NCBI GenBank assembly: GCA_937872445.1
Contig: CALMSL010000161.1
Coordinates: 61,822 to 125,821, forward strand
Direction of reading: 5' to 3'
Origin: an uncultured Microbacteriaceae bacterium
GTDB taxonomy: Bacteria > Actinomycetota > Actinomycetes > Actinomycetales > Microbacteriaceae
Length of the DNA stretch: 64,000 bases
Shown here: one piece after another, positions 42,272-50,667 of the stretch
Layout of the letters: each line of letters opens with the position of its first letter
Position numbering within the stretch: the first letter of the stretch is position 1
The notes under the pieces: generated by a model
Databases searched by the model: none
What the model saw: the letters and a program-made list of their open reading frames with translations, nothing else
What the model was told of the DNA's origin: nothing
Translations under genes and position numbers: made by a program

Positions 42272-43510
42272 TCAGATAACGTGAACGCCTTTGCCCACGA
42301 CGGTTATTCCGGAGTCGGTGACGGTGAATCCTCGCGCCCGATCCGAGTCGGGGTCGACTCCGACCGTTGCACCTGGTTCAACGATCACCTCTTTGTCCAG
42401 AATAGCTCTGTGCACGGTCGCGCCCGGGCCGATGCGCACCCGGTCGAAAAGGATCGAGTCGATCACCCGCGCTCCGGATTCGATCGTTGCCCACGGCCCC
42501 AGCACGCTGCGTTCAATGTACGCGCCGGACAGCAGGCAGCCCAGTGCGACGATCGAGTCGATCGTTGTTCCGTTGTTTCCGCTGGCATCGCGCACAAACT
42601 TCGCCGGGGGAGAGTTCAGCTGTTCGCTGAAGATGGGCCATTCCTGGTTGTACAGGTTGAATACCGGCAGCGCGGAGATCAGGTCCTGATGGGCGTCGAA
42701 AAACGATTCGATTGTTCCGACATCCCGCCAGTAGTAGCGGTCGCGATCGGTTGCGCCGGGAACGTCGTTGCGGATCAGGTCGTACGCCGCGGCATCTCCC
42801 CTGGACACGAAGTCCGGCACAATGTCGCCGCCCATATCGTGGTGGGAGTCGGCGCGCTCACCGTCCCGCAAAACGGCATCGATGAGTTGATCCGCGTCGA
42901 AAACGTAGTTGCCCATGGACGCGAGAATTTCGCCGGGGGAACTGGCGAGCCCCACGGCATCCGACGGCTTTTCCCGGAATGCGGCAATTCGCGTGGGGTC
43001 GTCGGGGGAAAGTTCGATCACACCGAACTGATTCGCCAGCGCGATCGGCTGGCGGATTGCGGCCACCGTTGCGGCCGCGCCCGACTCGATGTGGGCATCA
43101 ATCATCTGGCTGAAATCCATCCGGTACACGTGGTCTGCGCCAACGACGACCACAATGTCCGGCTTCTCGTCGCGCAGCAGGTTCAGGCTTTGCAGGATCG
43201 CGTCGGCGGATCCGGCAAACCATCGCTTGCCGAGTCGTTGCTGTGCCGGAACGGAAGCGACATAGGAATTCGTGAGACTGGACAGGCGCCACGTCTGAGA
43301 TACGTGCCGGTCAAGGCTGTGTGATTTGTACTGCGTGAGTACGACGATCTGCAGGAGCCCGGAATTGATCAGGTTCGACAGTGCGAAGTCGATGAGCCGG
43401 TAATTCCCGGCAAACGGGACGGCAGGTTTGGCCCGATCCGCCGTGAGCGGCATGAGCCGCTTGCCTTCCCCCCCAGCGAGGACGATCGCGAATATTTTCT
43501 TTGGCGCCAT
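42272..43510 (-). CDS. glgC: glucose-1-phosphate adenylyltransferase
   Basis: This 412-residue enzyme makes ADP-glucose, the donor for glycogen and maltose-1-phosphate synthesis. The pyrophosphorylase loop [26 protein letters not shown] is N-terminal, with substrate motifs ADHVYRMD and FREKPSD. A C-terminal left-handed beta-helix carries the hexapeptide repeats. I chose ATG 43510 ([14 protein letters not shown]) because a -10 box TACTGT lies 6 bases upstream. It is divergent from glgA with only 46 bases between start codons. Confidence 0.96.
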   Translation of the reverse strand: MAPKKIFAIVLAGGEGKRLMPLTADRAKPAVPFAGNYRLIDFALSNLINSGLLQIVVLTQYKSHSLDRHVSQTWRLSSLTNSYVASVPAQQRLGKRWFAGSADAILQSLNLLRDEKPDIVVVVGADHVYRMDFSQMIDAHIESGAAATVAAIRQPIALANQFGVIELSPDDPTRIAAFREKPSDAVGLASSPGEILASMGNYVFDADQLIDAVLRDGERADSHHDMGGDIVPDFVSRGDAAAYDLIRNDVPGATDRDRYYWRDVGTIESFFDAHQDLISALPVFNLYNQEWPIFSEQLNSPPAKFVRDASGNNGTTIDSIVALGCLLSGAYIERSVLGPWATIESGARVIDSILFDRVRIGPGATVHRAILDKEVIVEPGATVGVDPDSDRARGFTVTDSGITVVGKGVHVI

Positions 43511-43516
43511 CTTCTT

Positions 43517-43522
43517 ACAGTA
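43517..43522 (-). promoter_or_regulatory. -10 box TACTGT, leaderless glgC
   Basis: TACTGT on the minus strand is separated by 6 bases (AAGAAG) from the glgC ATG. Confidence 0.6.
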
Positions 43523-43543
43523 GGCGAGGCGCGTGGACTGTAC

Positions 43544-43549
43544 TAGCGT
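43544..43549 (+). promoter_or_regulatory. -10 box TAGCGT, leaderless glgA
   Basis: TAGCGT ends 7 bases before the glgA ATG at 43557. The two divergent -10 boxes are 21 bases apart, so their -35 regions overlap the opposite promoter. Confidence 0.6.
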
Positions 43550-43556
43550 CACTGTC

Positions 43557-44738
43557 ATGAGAGTCGATCTGCTCACGCGGGAATATCCGCCGGAAGTGTA
43601 TGGCGGCGCAGGGGTTCACGTTGGCGAATTGGTTCGCGCGCTGCGCAGCGACGTGAATGTCGTCGTGCGCTGCTTCGGCGCGCCGCGCGAGGAAGAGAGC
43701 GTCTTCCCCTATCTGGTCCCGGCCGAACTCGTGAATGCCAACCCCGCCCTGGCCACGCTGGGCGTCGACCTGCAGATGGCGCAGGATGTCGTCGGCGCGG
43801 ACCTCGTGCACTCCCACACCTGGTACGCCAACGGGGCGGGCCGACTCGCCCAGCTGCTGCACGGCATCCCGCACGTCGTCACCGCCCACAGTCTTGAACC
43901 GCTTCGACCGTGGAAAGCGGAGCAGCTCGGCGGCGGCTACCGCGTTTCCAGCGCGATCGAGGAGTCGGCATTTCGGGCGGCCGACGCGATCATCGCGGTC
44001 AGCGCCGGGATGCGCGAGGACATCCTGCGCTGCTACCCGGGGCTGGATGAGTCGCGCGTCACGGTCGTGCACAACGGAATCGACCTGGACCGGTGGCGTC
44101 CCGCGCCCAACGAGGAGATCGCCCGATCGCTCGGCATCGACCCCGACCGTCCGTCGGTGGTCTTCGTCGGCAGGATCACGCGTCAGAAGGGGTTGCCGTA
44201 CCTTTTGCGCGCCGCGAAGGAACTTCCGGCAGACGTTCAACTCGTCCTGTGCGCCGGCGCACCAGACACGCCGGAGTTGCTCGCGGAAGTTCAGGGACTC
44301 GTCGAGTCCCTTCAGCGGGAGCGCTCGGGGGTGGTCTGGCTCGACCGCCTGCTCGGCCACAATGAACTCGTTGCCGTTCTGTCTGCCGCCAGCGTGTTCG
44401 TGTGCCCGTCCATCTACGAGCCGCTCGGCATTGTCAATCTCGAGGCCATGGCGTGCGGGGTGCCGGTCGTCGGGACGGCAACCGGCGGGATTCCCGAAGT
44501 TGTCGAGGATGGCATTACGGGTCGCCTCGTTCCGATCGATCAGCGCTCGGACGGTTCCGGCGTTCCGAAAAAGCCGAAGACGTTCGTCGCTGACCTCGCC
44601 GCGGCGATCCTCGACGTTCTGCGAGACCCCGTTCGCTCGCGCATGATGGGGCAGGCGGGGCGGGCGCGGGTCGAACGGGAGTTCGGGTGGGATCGGATCG
44701 CGCTCCGCACCCGGGAGGTCTACGACTCGCTGCTGTGA
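43557..44738 (+). CDS. glgA: glycogen synthase / maltose-1-phosphate synthase, GT4 (GlgA/GlgM type)
   Basis: This 393-residue GT-B glycosyltransferase uses ADP-glucose. The N-terminal [17 protein letters not shown], the linker [11 protein letters not shown], donor-site [16 protein letters not shown] and acceptor EX7E region [18 protein letters not shown] are visible. This short GT4 form is the corynebacterial/mycobacterial type. The mycobacterial member (GlgM) makes maltose-1-phosphate for the GlgE route, and the divergent arrangement with glgC is the same there. Which product is made here cannot be read from sequence. ATG 43557 is set by the -10 box. Confidence 0.93.
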   Translation: MRVDLLTREYPPEVYGGAGVHVGELVRALRSDVNVVVRCFGAPREEESVFPYLVPAELVNANPALATLGVDLQMAQDVVGADLVHSHTWYANGAGRLAQLLHGIPHVVTAHSLEPLRPWKAEQLGGGYRVSSAIEESAFRAADAIIAVSAGMREDILRCYPGLDESRVTVVHNGIDLDRWRPAPNEEIARSLGIDPDRPSVVFVGRITRQKGLPYLLRAAKELPADVQLVLCAGAPDTPELLAEVQGLVESLQRERSGVVWLDRLLGHNELVAVLSAASVFVCPSIYEPLGIVNLEAMACGVPVVGTATGGIPEVVEDGITGRLVPIDQRSDGSGVPKKPKTFVADLAAAILDVLRDPVRSRMMGQAGRARVEREFGWDRIALRTREVYDSLL

Positions 44739-44755
44739 GCGCCTTCCCGGTGGCT

Positions 44756-44761
44756 TAGGCT
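44756..44761 (+). promoter_or_regulatory. -10 box TAGGCT, leaderless ABC ATPase gene
   Basis: TAGGCT ends 7 bases before the ATG at 44769. Confidence 0.7.
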
Positions 44762-44768
44762 TGAACAT

Positions 44769-45557
44769 ATGGCCAGTGTTCTCGAATTCGACAACGTGTC
44801 GGTGGTGCGCGGTGGCAATCGAATTCTCGATTCCGTCACATGGACGGTCGATGACTCCGAACGCTGGGTCGTGCTCGGCCCCAACGGCGCAGGCAAGACG
44901 ACCCTGCTCCAGTTGGCGGCGGCCCTCCTGCACCCCACATCGGGGATGGCCACCGTCCTTGAGGAAACGCTCGGCGATGTGGATGTGTTCGACCTGCGCA
45001 CCAGGGTCGGGTTCGCCTCGTCGGCACTGGCTCGAAAGCTTCCCGCGTCCGAGACCGTCCTGAATGTCGTCCTCACCGCGTCGTATTCCGTGACGGGCCG
45101 GTGGAACGAATCCTATGACGACGTCGACGTCCGCCGCGCCCACCGGGTGCTGGGGGAGTGGAAGCTGGACCACCTTGCCGAACGGAAGTTCGGTCACCTG
45201 AGCGATGGCGAGCAAAAGCGGGTGCAAATCGCTCGTGCCGTGATGACGGACCCGGAGCTCATGCTCCTCGACGAACCGGCGGCGAGCCTGGATTTGGGCT
45301 CGCGGGAAGAGTTGCTGGGGTTGTTGTCCGGATACGCGACCGCACCGAACGCGCCCGGAATGGTCATGGTCACCCACCATGTGGAGGAAATCCCGCCCGG
45401 GTTCAGCCACGTGCTTCTCCTGCGGGAGGGGAGAATCACGGCATCCGGACAGATTTCGAAGGTTCTGACCTCGAAAAACCTGTCTGAAACCTTCGGTGTC
45501 CCTCTTCAGCTGGAGAGCCACAACGCGCGGTACACGGCGCGATCTCTGATAAAGTAG
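44769..45557 (+). CDS. orphan ABC transporter ATP-binding protein
   Basis: This 262-residue single ABC domain has Walker A GPNGAGKTTL (near residue 40), signature LSDGEQKRVQIARA (LSDGE rather than LSGGQ), Walker B LMLLDEPAAS and H-loop VTHHVEEIP. No permease or binding protein is adjacent and the protein has no membrane segment. It resembles the YlmA/ModF-like group of stand-alone ATPases. Its substrate or partner is unknown. It has its own leaderless promoter and is followed by the bL31 gene. Confidence 0.85.
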   Translation: MASVLEFDNVSVVRGGNRILDSVTWTVDDSERWVVLGPNGAGKTTLLQLAAALLHPTSGMATVLEETLGDVDVFDLRTRVGFASSALARKLPASETVLNVVLTASYSVTGRWNESYDDVDVRRAHRVLGEWKLDHLAERKFGHLSDGEQKRVQIARAVMTDPELMLLDEPAASLDLGSREELLGLLSGYATAPNAPGMVMVTHHVEEIPPGFSHVLLLREGRITASGQISKVLTSKNLSETFGVPLQLESHNARYTARSLIK

Positions 45558-45623
45558 CTAGTCGGCCCTGCAGCATCCTTCGCGGCCGAAAATCTTATCC
45601 GGCGAAAAACCCAAGGAACCATC

Positions 45624-45875
45624 ATGAAGTCTGACATCCACCCCGATTACGCACCGGTGGTGTTCCGCGACCTTGCGTCGGGAGCGACTTTCCTGACGCG
45701 TTCCACCGTCACGAGCGACAAGACGATCGAGTGGGAAGACGGCTCGACCTACCCCGTCATCGATGTGGAAATTTCCTCGGAGTCCCACCCGTTCTACACG
45801 GGCAAACAGCGCATCCTGGACAGCGCCGGCCGCGTCGAGAAGTTCAACACGCGGTACAAGGGCTTCGGAAGCTAG
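45624..45875 (+). CDS. rpmE2: 50S ribosomal protein bL31 type B
   Basis: This 83-residue protein begins [16 protein letters not shown] and has SHPFYTGKQ and [12 protein letters not shown]. It lacks the CxxC pairs of type A L31, so it is the zinc-independent form. AAGGA precedes the ATG. In many bacteria type B L31 replaces the zinc form under zinc limitation; in this organism it may be the only copy, which the window cannot show. The stop codon lies in the first copy of a 15-bp repeat. Confidence 0.96.
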   Translation: MKSDIHPDYAPVVFRDLASGATFLTRSTVTSDKTIEWEDGSTYPVIDVEISSESHPFYTGKQRILDSAGRVEKFNTRYKGFGS

Positions 45876-45904
45876 GGCTTCGAAAGCTAGGGCTTCGAAA
45901 GCTA
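45860..45904 (+). repeat. three 15-bp tandem units, each ending in an in-frame TAG
   Basis: GGGCTTCGGAAGCTA (45860-45874) is followed by two identical copies of GGGCTTCGAAAGCTA (45875-45889 and 45890-45904). Because 15 bases is five codons, the bL31 frame reads GFGS-stop-GFES-stop-GFES-stop. The units also contain CTTCGAAAG, so short hairpins can form, and GGGCT (45890) can pair with AGCCC (45904-45908). The duplication therefore repeats the last codons and the stop of the ribosomal gene. Confidence 0.9.
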
Positions 45905-45946
45905 GCCCATCCCGGGTCGACCGCACCCGGATGCGCGGACCGCGCA

Positions 45947-46651
45947 TCAGCGCTGCGGCCAGCCCGCCGTCTCCACGAAGTTGGGGTTGTGCGTGCGCCG
46001 CATGTACTCGGCGAAGCTCGCCGACTGCTCGGCACTCCATTTCACCTGACGGCGGTGAAGCTCGTCGGCGGGCACATCGAGCGTGCCGGGTTCGCGTGCT
46101 GCCAGGGCCTGGGCGACGCGTCCAGCCGCAATGGCGTCGGCACCGGCATCGTGCGCATCCAGAAGGGTGACGCCGTAGACGAGAGCCGCAGCCTCGAGGG
46201 TGCGTTTGCCTTTGCGGAATCGATCGACGGCCTTGTCGATGACCAAGGGGTCGACGATGGGAGCAGGGTCATGCAGGGGGGCGACGCCGTGCCTGATCGA
46301 CTCGTGTCGGAGCAGAGAGAGGTCGTAGGGGGCGTTGTAGACGACGAGCGCGAGGCCGCGGTCGAACACCGTGCGGATCGCCTGAACGATTTCCGCGACC
46401 ACCTCGGCGGCCGGACGACCCTCCCGCCGGGCGCGTTCCGTCGTGATGCCGTGCACGCTGCTGGCTTGAAGCGGAATGTCCACCCCGGGGTCTGCCAGCC
46501 AGTCCTTGCGTTCGACGGGCTCCCCGTCCGGCCCGATGATGCTGACATTCGCGGACACGATGCGGCTCGTGGTGACATCGATGCCGGTCGTCTCCAGATC
46601 GAATACTCCGAGAGTCTCGTACCAGGGTGCAGGGTTCGCGTCGTCTACCAC
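45947..46651 (-). CDS. DnaQ-like 3'-5' exonuclease (DEDDh)
   Basis: This 234-residue protein is a single exonuclease domain of the Pol III epsilon superfamily. Exo I is VFDLETTGID, Exo II NAPYDLSLL, and Exo III AHDAGADAIA, giving the DEDDh active site; HGITTERARREG lies between. It may act as a stand-alone proofreading or RNA/DNA trimming nuclease; in many actinobacteria such genes are labelled epsilon subunit without proof. The GTG start lies 6 bases after a TAGGCT box. Confidence 0.9.
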   Translation of the reverse strand: MVDDANPAPWYETLGVFDLETTGIDVTTSRIVSANVSIIGPDGEPVERKDWLADPGVDIPLQASSVHGITTERARREGRPAAEVVAEIVQAIRTVFDRGLALVVYNAPYDLSLLRHESIRHGVAPLHDPAPIVDPLVIDKAVDRFRKGKRTLEAAALVYGVTLLDAHDAGADAIAAGRVAQALAAREPGTLDVPADELHRRQVKWSAEQSASFAEYMRRTHNPNFVETAGWPQR

Positions 46652-46657
46652 ACCCTC

Positions 46658-46663
46658 AGCCTA
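46658..46663 (-). promoter_or_regulatory. -10 box TAGGCT, leaderless exonuclease gene
   Basis: TAGGCT on the minus strand is 6 bases from the GTG start at 46651. Confidence 0.65.
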
Positions 46664-46715
46664 GGGCCGCGCACCGTCATTGACCGTGCCGCGCCGCCGG
46701 GAAGCGACCGTTGCC

Positions 46716-46721
46716 TAGACT
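46716..46721 (+). promoter_or_regulatory. -10 box TAGACT, leaderless hydrolase gene
   Basis: TAGACT ends 7 bases before ATG 46729, ruling out the TTG-initiated longer frame that includes the box. Confidence 0.65.
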
Positions 46722-46728
46722 GGAGCCG

Positions 46729-47628
46729 ATGACTGTTCACTCTCCCTATGCGGCGCAACTCGAGAAGATTCCCGTTGACCACCAGGAGCTGTCTATCCTC
46801 GGCAGCGACACCCAGTACTGGATTTACGGACCTGACGATGCCGAAACGACGATCGTCGTCGTGCACGGGTACCGGGGGGAGCATCACGGCCTCGAGCCGA
46901 TAGTCGCCCAATTGCCCGAATACCGTTTCATCAGCGCCGATCTTCCGGGATTCGGCGAATCGACTCCGATGCAGGAGCACCCGCACTCCGTCGATGGCTA
47001 CGCGGCGTGGCTCGACGCATTCGTCACCGCTCTCGGCGTTCGCGGGACGGCCGTCGTCCTCGGGCACTCGTTCGGCACGATTGTCGCATCTGCAGCGGTC
47101 GCGAACGGACTCCCCGCGCCCGCCCTCATCCTCGTCAACCCCATCGAAATGCCGGCACCCAAAGGGTTCCGGGCGATGGCGACCGCTGTTACGGTCTTCT
47201 ACTACCGAGTGGCGGCGAAACTTCCGCGCCCGCTCGCGCACGCGCTCCTGAGCAACTGGCTCATCGTGCAACTCATGAGCTCAAGCCTCGCGAAGACGAA
47301 AGACAAGCGTCTGCGCACCTGGATTCACCGCGAACACCACACGTTCTTCAGCCGGTTCTCGGACCGCGATACCGTCATTGAGGCGTTCAACGCCTCCATC
47401 AGCGCGGATGTCAGCCAGTTTGCCGCCAGAATCACCGTGCCGACACTGCTCGTCGCTGCGCAACGTGACGACATCACGCCGGTGTCGGCGCAGTACACCC
47501 TGCAGCGCACCTTCCCCGATGCGCGACTGAGAGTTCTCGGCGGCGTCGGCCACCTCATCCACTATGAGATGCCCGGCCTCGCGGCGGAGGCCATTCGCGA
47601 CTTCCTGGAGGGGCTGCCGGATTCGTGA
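46729..47628 (+). CDS. alpha/beta hydrolase
   Basis: This 299-residue protein has the alpha/beta hydrolase fold. The oxyanion motif is VVVHGYRGEHHGLEPI, the nucleophile elbow LGHSFGTIVA with Ser near 115, an acidic residue lies in RDDITP, and the catalytic His in GGVGHLIHYE. No signal peptide is present. The substrate is unknown. The last codon overlaps the start of the glycosyltransferase gene (GTGA), so the pair is coupled and may act in one pathway, perhaps on an acylated sugar or lipid; that is an inference. Confidence 0.88.
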   Translation: MTVHSPYAAQLEKIPVDHQELSILGSDTQYWIYGPDDAETTIVVVHGYRGEHHGLEPIVAQLPEYRFISADLPGFGESTPMQEHPHSVDGYAAWLDAFVTALGVRGTAVVLGHSFGTIVASAAVANGLPAPALILVNPIEMPAPKGFRAMATAVTVFYYRVAAKLPRPLAHALLSNWLIVQLMSSSLAKTKDKRLRTWIHREHHTFFSRFSDRDTVIEAFNASISADVSQFAARITVPTLLVAAQRDDITPVSAQYTLQRTFPDARLRVLGGVGHLIHYEMPGLAAEAIRDFLEGLPDS

Positions 47629-48689
47629 AGATCATTTTCGACTGCCGCTACACGCGCATCGGCCGGCACGATGGAATCAGCCGTTACACCGCCGGGGTCG
47701 TCGAGGCGCTGAGTCGCCTGCACCCGGTGACCATGCTCATCAGCGACCAACGGCAACTGGCGATGCTGCCCGACCTGCCGTGGATTCTGGGGACCTCGCC
47801 GACGAGCCTGCGGGAACCGTGGGTGTCGCTCATCGTGAATCGTGCGCACCCGGACGTCGTCTTCAGCCCGATGCAGACGATGGGCTCTTTCGGCCGAAAG
47901 TACAAGCTCATCCTCACGCTCCACGATCTCATCTACTACAACAACCCGACTCCACCGCGCGATTTGCCCTTGTTCGTCCGCCTCGGCTGGCGCCTGTTCC
48001 ATCTCGCGTACTGGCCGCAGCGCTTCGTGCTCAACCGTGCGGATGCGATCGTCACGGGTACCGAGGTCGCGAAGGGCCAGATTCTGGACAAGAAGCTCAC
48101 GAAGCGCCCGATCACGGTCGTGAGCAGCGCCGTCGAACCCGCGGCGCGGGTTCGCACCTCACGCCGCGACAAGACCCTCGTGTACATGGGATCGTTCATG
48201 CCGTACAAGAATGTGGAGGCGCTCGCGCGAGCGCTTGGCGAACTTCCCGGGTACCGGCTCCAGCTCCTCAGCCGAATCGGCGACAGCGACCGCGCGCGGT
48301 TTTCTGCGCTCGCGCCGGAGGGTGCGATTGAATTTTTCAACGGAGTCACGGATGAGCAATACACCGAACTTCTCGAGCGCGCGACCGCCCTGGCCACCGC
48401 ATCGCTCGAGGAGGGTTTCGGGATTCCGCTCATCGAGGCACTCGCCATGGGCACGCCCGTGGTCTGCACGGACATTCCCGTGTTTCACGAGGTCGCGGGG
48501 GAGGGCGCGGCCTATTTCGACCCGCACAACCCTGCCGATATTGCCCGCGCGGTGCGGTCTCTGGAAAACGACGAAACCTGGGCACGGCATTCTGCCGCCG
48601 GCCCGGCCCAGGCCGCGAAATTCACCTGGGATCGTTCGGCCGAGAATCTGCTCGCGCTCGCCCGCACGCTCGCTCCCGACGTCAGCTGA
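47625..48689 (+). CDS. GT4-family glycosyltransferase
   Basis: This 354-residue protein is a GT-B glycosyltransferase. The N-terminus FDCRYTRIGRHDGISRYTAGV fits the acceptor domain, and TLVYMGSFMPYKNVEALARAL the donor domain. SLEEGFGIPLIEALAMGTPVVC is the EX7E region. There is no membrane anchor. Donor and acceptor are unknown; related enzymes make cell-surface or lipid-linked mannosides. It is coupled to the preceding hydrolase and its end overlaps the convergent ybaK gene by 8 bases at the palindrome GTCAGCTGAC. Confidence 0.9.
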   Translation: MKIIFDCRYTRIGRHDGISRYTAGVVEALSRLHPVTMLISDQRQLAMLPDLPWILGTSPTSLREPWVSLIVNRAHPDVVFSPMQTMGSFGRKYKLILTLHDLIYYNNPTPPRDLPLFVRLGWRLFHLAYWPQRFVLNRADAIVTGTEVAKGQILDKKLTKRPITVVSSAVEPAARVRTSRRDKTLVYMGSFMPYKNVEALARALGELPGYRLQLLSRIGDSDRARFSALAPEGAIEFFNGVTDEQYTELLERATALATASLEEGFGIPLIEALAMGTPVVCTDIPVFHEVAGEGAAYFDPHNPADIARAVRSLENDETWARHSAAGPAQAAKFTWDRSAENLLALARTLAPDVS

Positions 48690-49143
48690 CGTGCGCGACC
48701 TCGCCCGCGGTCAATTCGATGAGGCTGTCGGGGTCAATGCTGAACACCGCAGTGGAGGTCCCTGCTGCAGCCCAGACATGCTCGTACCGCAGGAGGTCGG
48801 CGTCGATGACAGTTCGCAGCCTCTCCGTGTGCCCGAATGGAGGCACGCCGCCGATCGAATAGCCGGTCATTTCCTTCACCTGCCGGGCATCGGACATGGT
48901 CACGGTCGCGCCCAGTTCCCGGCCGAGAAGCGCCATATCGACGCGGTTGGGGCCGGAGACGAGGGCAATGAGCGGTTTCCCGTCGGCGAGAAGCACGAGG
49001 CTCTTGACGATCGCACCCACCTCGCAGCCGACTGCTTGTGCCGCCTCGAGGGCGGTGTGCGTGCTCTGGTCCATGGTCACGACCTGAGTTGTGAACCCGA
49101 GTTCTCTCGCGGCATCGGTGAACCGCGCGACGGCACCCGCCAC
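48682..49143 (-). CDS. ybaK: YbaK/EbsC-type aminoacyl-tRNA deacylase
   Basis: This 153-residue protein is a stand-alone YbaK domain, which hydrolyses mischarged aminoacyl-tRNAs such as Cys-tRNA(Pro). Landmarks are QAVGCEVGAIVKSLVLLADGKPLIAL with the conserved Lys, LGRELGATVTMSDARQVKEMTGYSIGGVPPFGH, and LLRYEHVWAAAG. The GTG start shares one base with the upstream stop (TAGTG). It is the last gene of the sir2-phosphatase-ybaK operon. Confidence 0.92.
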   Translation of the reverse strand: MAGAVARFTDAARELGFTTQVVTMDQSTHTALEAAQAVGCEVGAIVKSLVLLADGKPLIALVSGPNRVDMALLGRELGATVTMSDARQVKEMTGYSIGGVPPFGHTERLRTVIDADLLRYEHVWAAAGTSTAVFSIDPDSLIELTAGEVAHVS

Positions 49144-49814
49144 TAGCTGACTCCCTTCGCTTCCCGCTCTTCGAGCGCATTCTGCTGGTCAAGATCTTCT
49201 TCCCCTTCAACCACCGACGCCCGTTCGATCGGGTCGTCGAACTCGATCAGTTCGAGGGATCCGTCGATGTGCCGAAAGCTGTGTATCGATCCGTTCGTGA
49301 TCGGGACGCCGCGCTGGATGGGAGCTTCCACCGCCATCAGCAGTGTGCGGATGACCGCGCCGTGCGAGCACACGATGAGCTGGCGGCCCGGATTGCCCTC
49401 GGCGAGCGTGAGGAGTGCGGGGATGACGCGGGCGGCAACCGCTTCGCGGGATTCCCGGCCGGGAACGGGCGTCGTGCCGGGGTAGCGGCGCGCGATCTCT
49501 CTGCCGGTAAGGCCTTCCGCTTCCCCGTAATTGCGTTCCGCCAGCTCCGGAACGGGAAGCGGCCCTGTCAGGCCAAGCTCCGTCCCGATAATGTTCGCCG
49601 TCTCGAATGCCCTCGAGAGCGGACTCGAGTAGATGCCATCCCAGTTGCGGCGAGCAAGCAGCCGCCCAGCGCGGAGCGCCTGAGCTCGCCCGGTGTCGTT
49701 GAGCGGAATGTCGGTGGTGCCCTGAACGCGGTGTGTGCGATTCCAGTCGGTTTCGCCGTGGCGCACAAGGTAGAGGAACGTCACTTTCGCACCACCGCCT
49801 TCTCCACGTGTCAC
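49143..49814 (-). CDS. histidine phosphatase (phosphoglycerate mutase-like)
   Basis: This 223-residue protein has the phospho-histidine motif LVRHGETDWNRTHRVQG and a second active-site His in VCSHGAVIRTLL. It belongs to the broad-specificity dPGM/acid phosphatase branch; the residues do not identify the substrate. The GTG start overlaps the sir2 stop (GTGA), supporting 49814 rather than a GTG 10 codons later. A C-terminal extension of about 25 acidic residues follows the domain. Confidence 0.9.
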   Translation of the reverse strand: MTRGEGGGAKVTFLYLVRHGETDWNRTHRVQGTTDIPLNDTGRAQALRAGRLLARRNWDGIYSSPLSRAFETANIIGTELGLTGPLPVPELAERNYGEAEGLTGREIARRYPGTTPVPGRESREAVAARVIPALLTLAEGNPGRQLIVCSHGAVIRTLLMAVEAPIQRGVPITNGSIHSFRHIDGSLELIEFDDPIERASVVEGEEDLDQQNALEEREAKGVS

Positions 49815-50626
49815 GCCCCCTTCAGCGCTCCCGCAAGGGCCGTGAGCGCCTGGGTCGTCCCGGCTTCCAGCCTAACGGTGGCGCGGTGGTCTCCCTTCGT
49901 CGGGCCGCGGTTGATGATCACGATCGGATGCTGCATTCTGGCCGCCAAGTCGAGCAGTCGAATTCCGGAATTCACGGCGAGCGACGAACCCGCGATGAGC
50001 AGGGCATCCGCATCGCGCACAACCGCTGCGGCAGCATCGAAACGGGGTTTGGGAATGAGTTCGCCGAAGAAGACGACGTCGGGTTTCAGCATCCCGCCGC
50101 AATTCGTGCAGTCCGGGATCCTGAAACCGGCCATGCGCCGAACGTCCACATCGCCGTCCGGCAGGAGCACGACGTCGTCGGGAAGGTCGAGCCAGGGGTT
50201 GGACTCGGTCAGCCACGCGGCGATATCGTCGCGGGAGAACAGTTGGCCGCAGGCCAGGCACAGGACGGAGTTCATCGCGCCGTGGAGTTCGATGACCCTC
50301 TCGGATCCGGCGCGGCGATGCAGGTCATCCACGTTCTGGGTGAGAACGCCGCGGAGGACGCCCGCCCGTTCGAGCTCGGCAAGGGCGAGGTGCCCCTCAT
50401 TCGGTTCGGCGTCGGTGAATCGCCTCCAGCCCAGGTGGCTGCCGGCCCAGTACCGCTCCCGTCGCTCATCATCATCGACGAATTGCCGAAAGGACATCGG
50501 GGTGCGGCGCGGTGTCCCTTCGCCCCGGTAGTCCGGTATTCCGGAGTCTGTGCTGACGCCGGCACCCGTGAGGACCGCGATGGATTTCCCCGCGAGAACC
50601 TCGACAGCTTCCTCGATTGCGTTCAC
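49811..50626 (-). CDS. NAD-dependent protein deacylase, Sir2 family
   Basis: The sirtuin core shows VLTGAGVSTDSGIPDYRG, TQNVDDLHRRAG and the catalytic His in VIELHGAMN. A zinc site is formed by CLACG and CTNCGG, followed by KPDVVFFGE and the NAD-pocket GSSLAV. It removes acyl groups from lysines using NAD. GTG 50626 is listed as start (271 residues); a TTG at 50638 would add four residues. It heads a coupled three-gene operon. It is a normal metabolic sirtuin with no defence-type partner domain. Confidence 0.93.
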   Translation of the reverse strand: MNAIEEAVEVLAGKSIAVLTGAGVSTDSGIPDYRGEGTPRRTPMSFRQFVDDDERRERYWAGSHLGWRRFTDAEPNEGHLALAELERAGVLRGVLTQNVDDLHRRAGSERVIELHGAMNSVLCLACGQLFSRDDIAAWLTESNPWLDLPDDVVLLPDGDVDVRRMAGFRIPDCTNCGGMLKPDVVFFGELIPKPRFDAAAAVVRDADALLIAGSSLAVNSGIRLLDLAARMQHPIVIINRGPTKGDHRATVRLEAGTTQALTALAGALKGA

Positions 50627-50654
50627 ACTCCATGCCAACGCCGGAGCGATCCGA

Positions 50655-50660
50655 TATGTT
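50655..50660 (+). promoter_or_regulatory. -10 box TATGTT, leaderless rRNA/tRNA methyltransferase gene
   Basis: TATGTT ends 7 bases before GTG 50668. In-frame ATGs at 50632 and 50656 lie before or inside the box and are less likely starts. Confidence 0.5.
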
Positions 50661-50667
50661 TCCCCAT

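Noticed and set aside
45860-45904. The tandem 15-bp units as a mini-CRISPR or attachment site
   Set aside because: Units are directly adjacent with no spacers, too short, and there are no cas or integrase genes nearby.
49811-50638. Sir2 gene as part of an anti-phage defence system
   Set aside because: It is a complete metabolic sirtuin with a zinc site, lies in a conserved housekeeping context, and has no Argonaute, TIR, HerA or other defence partner.
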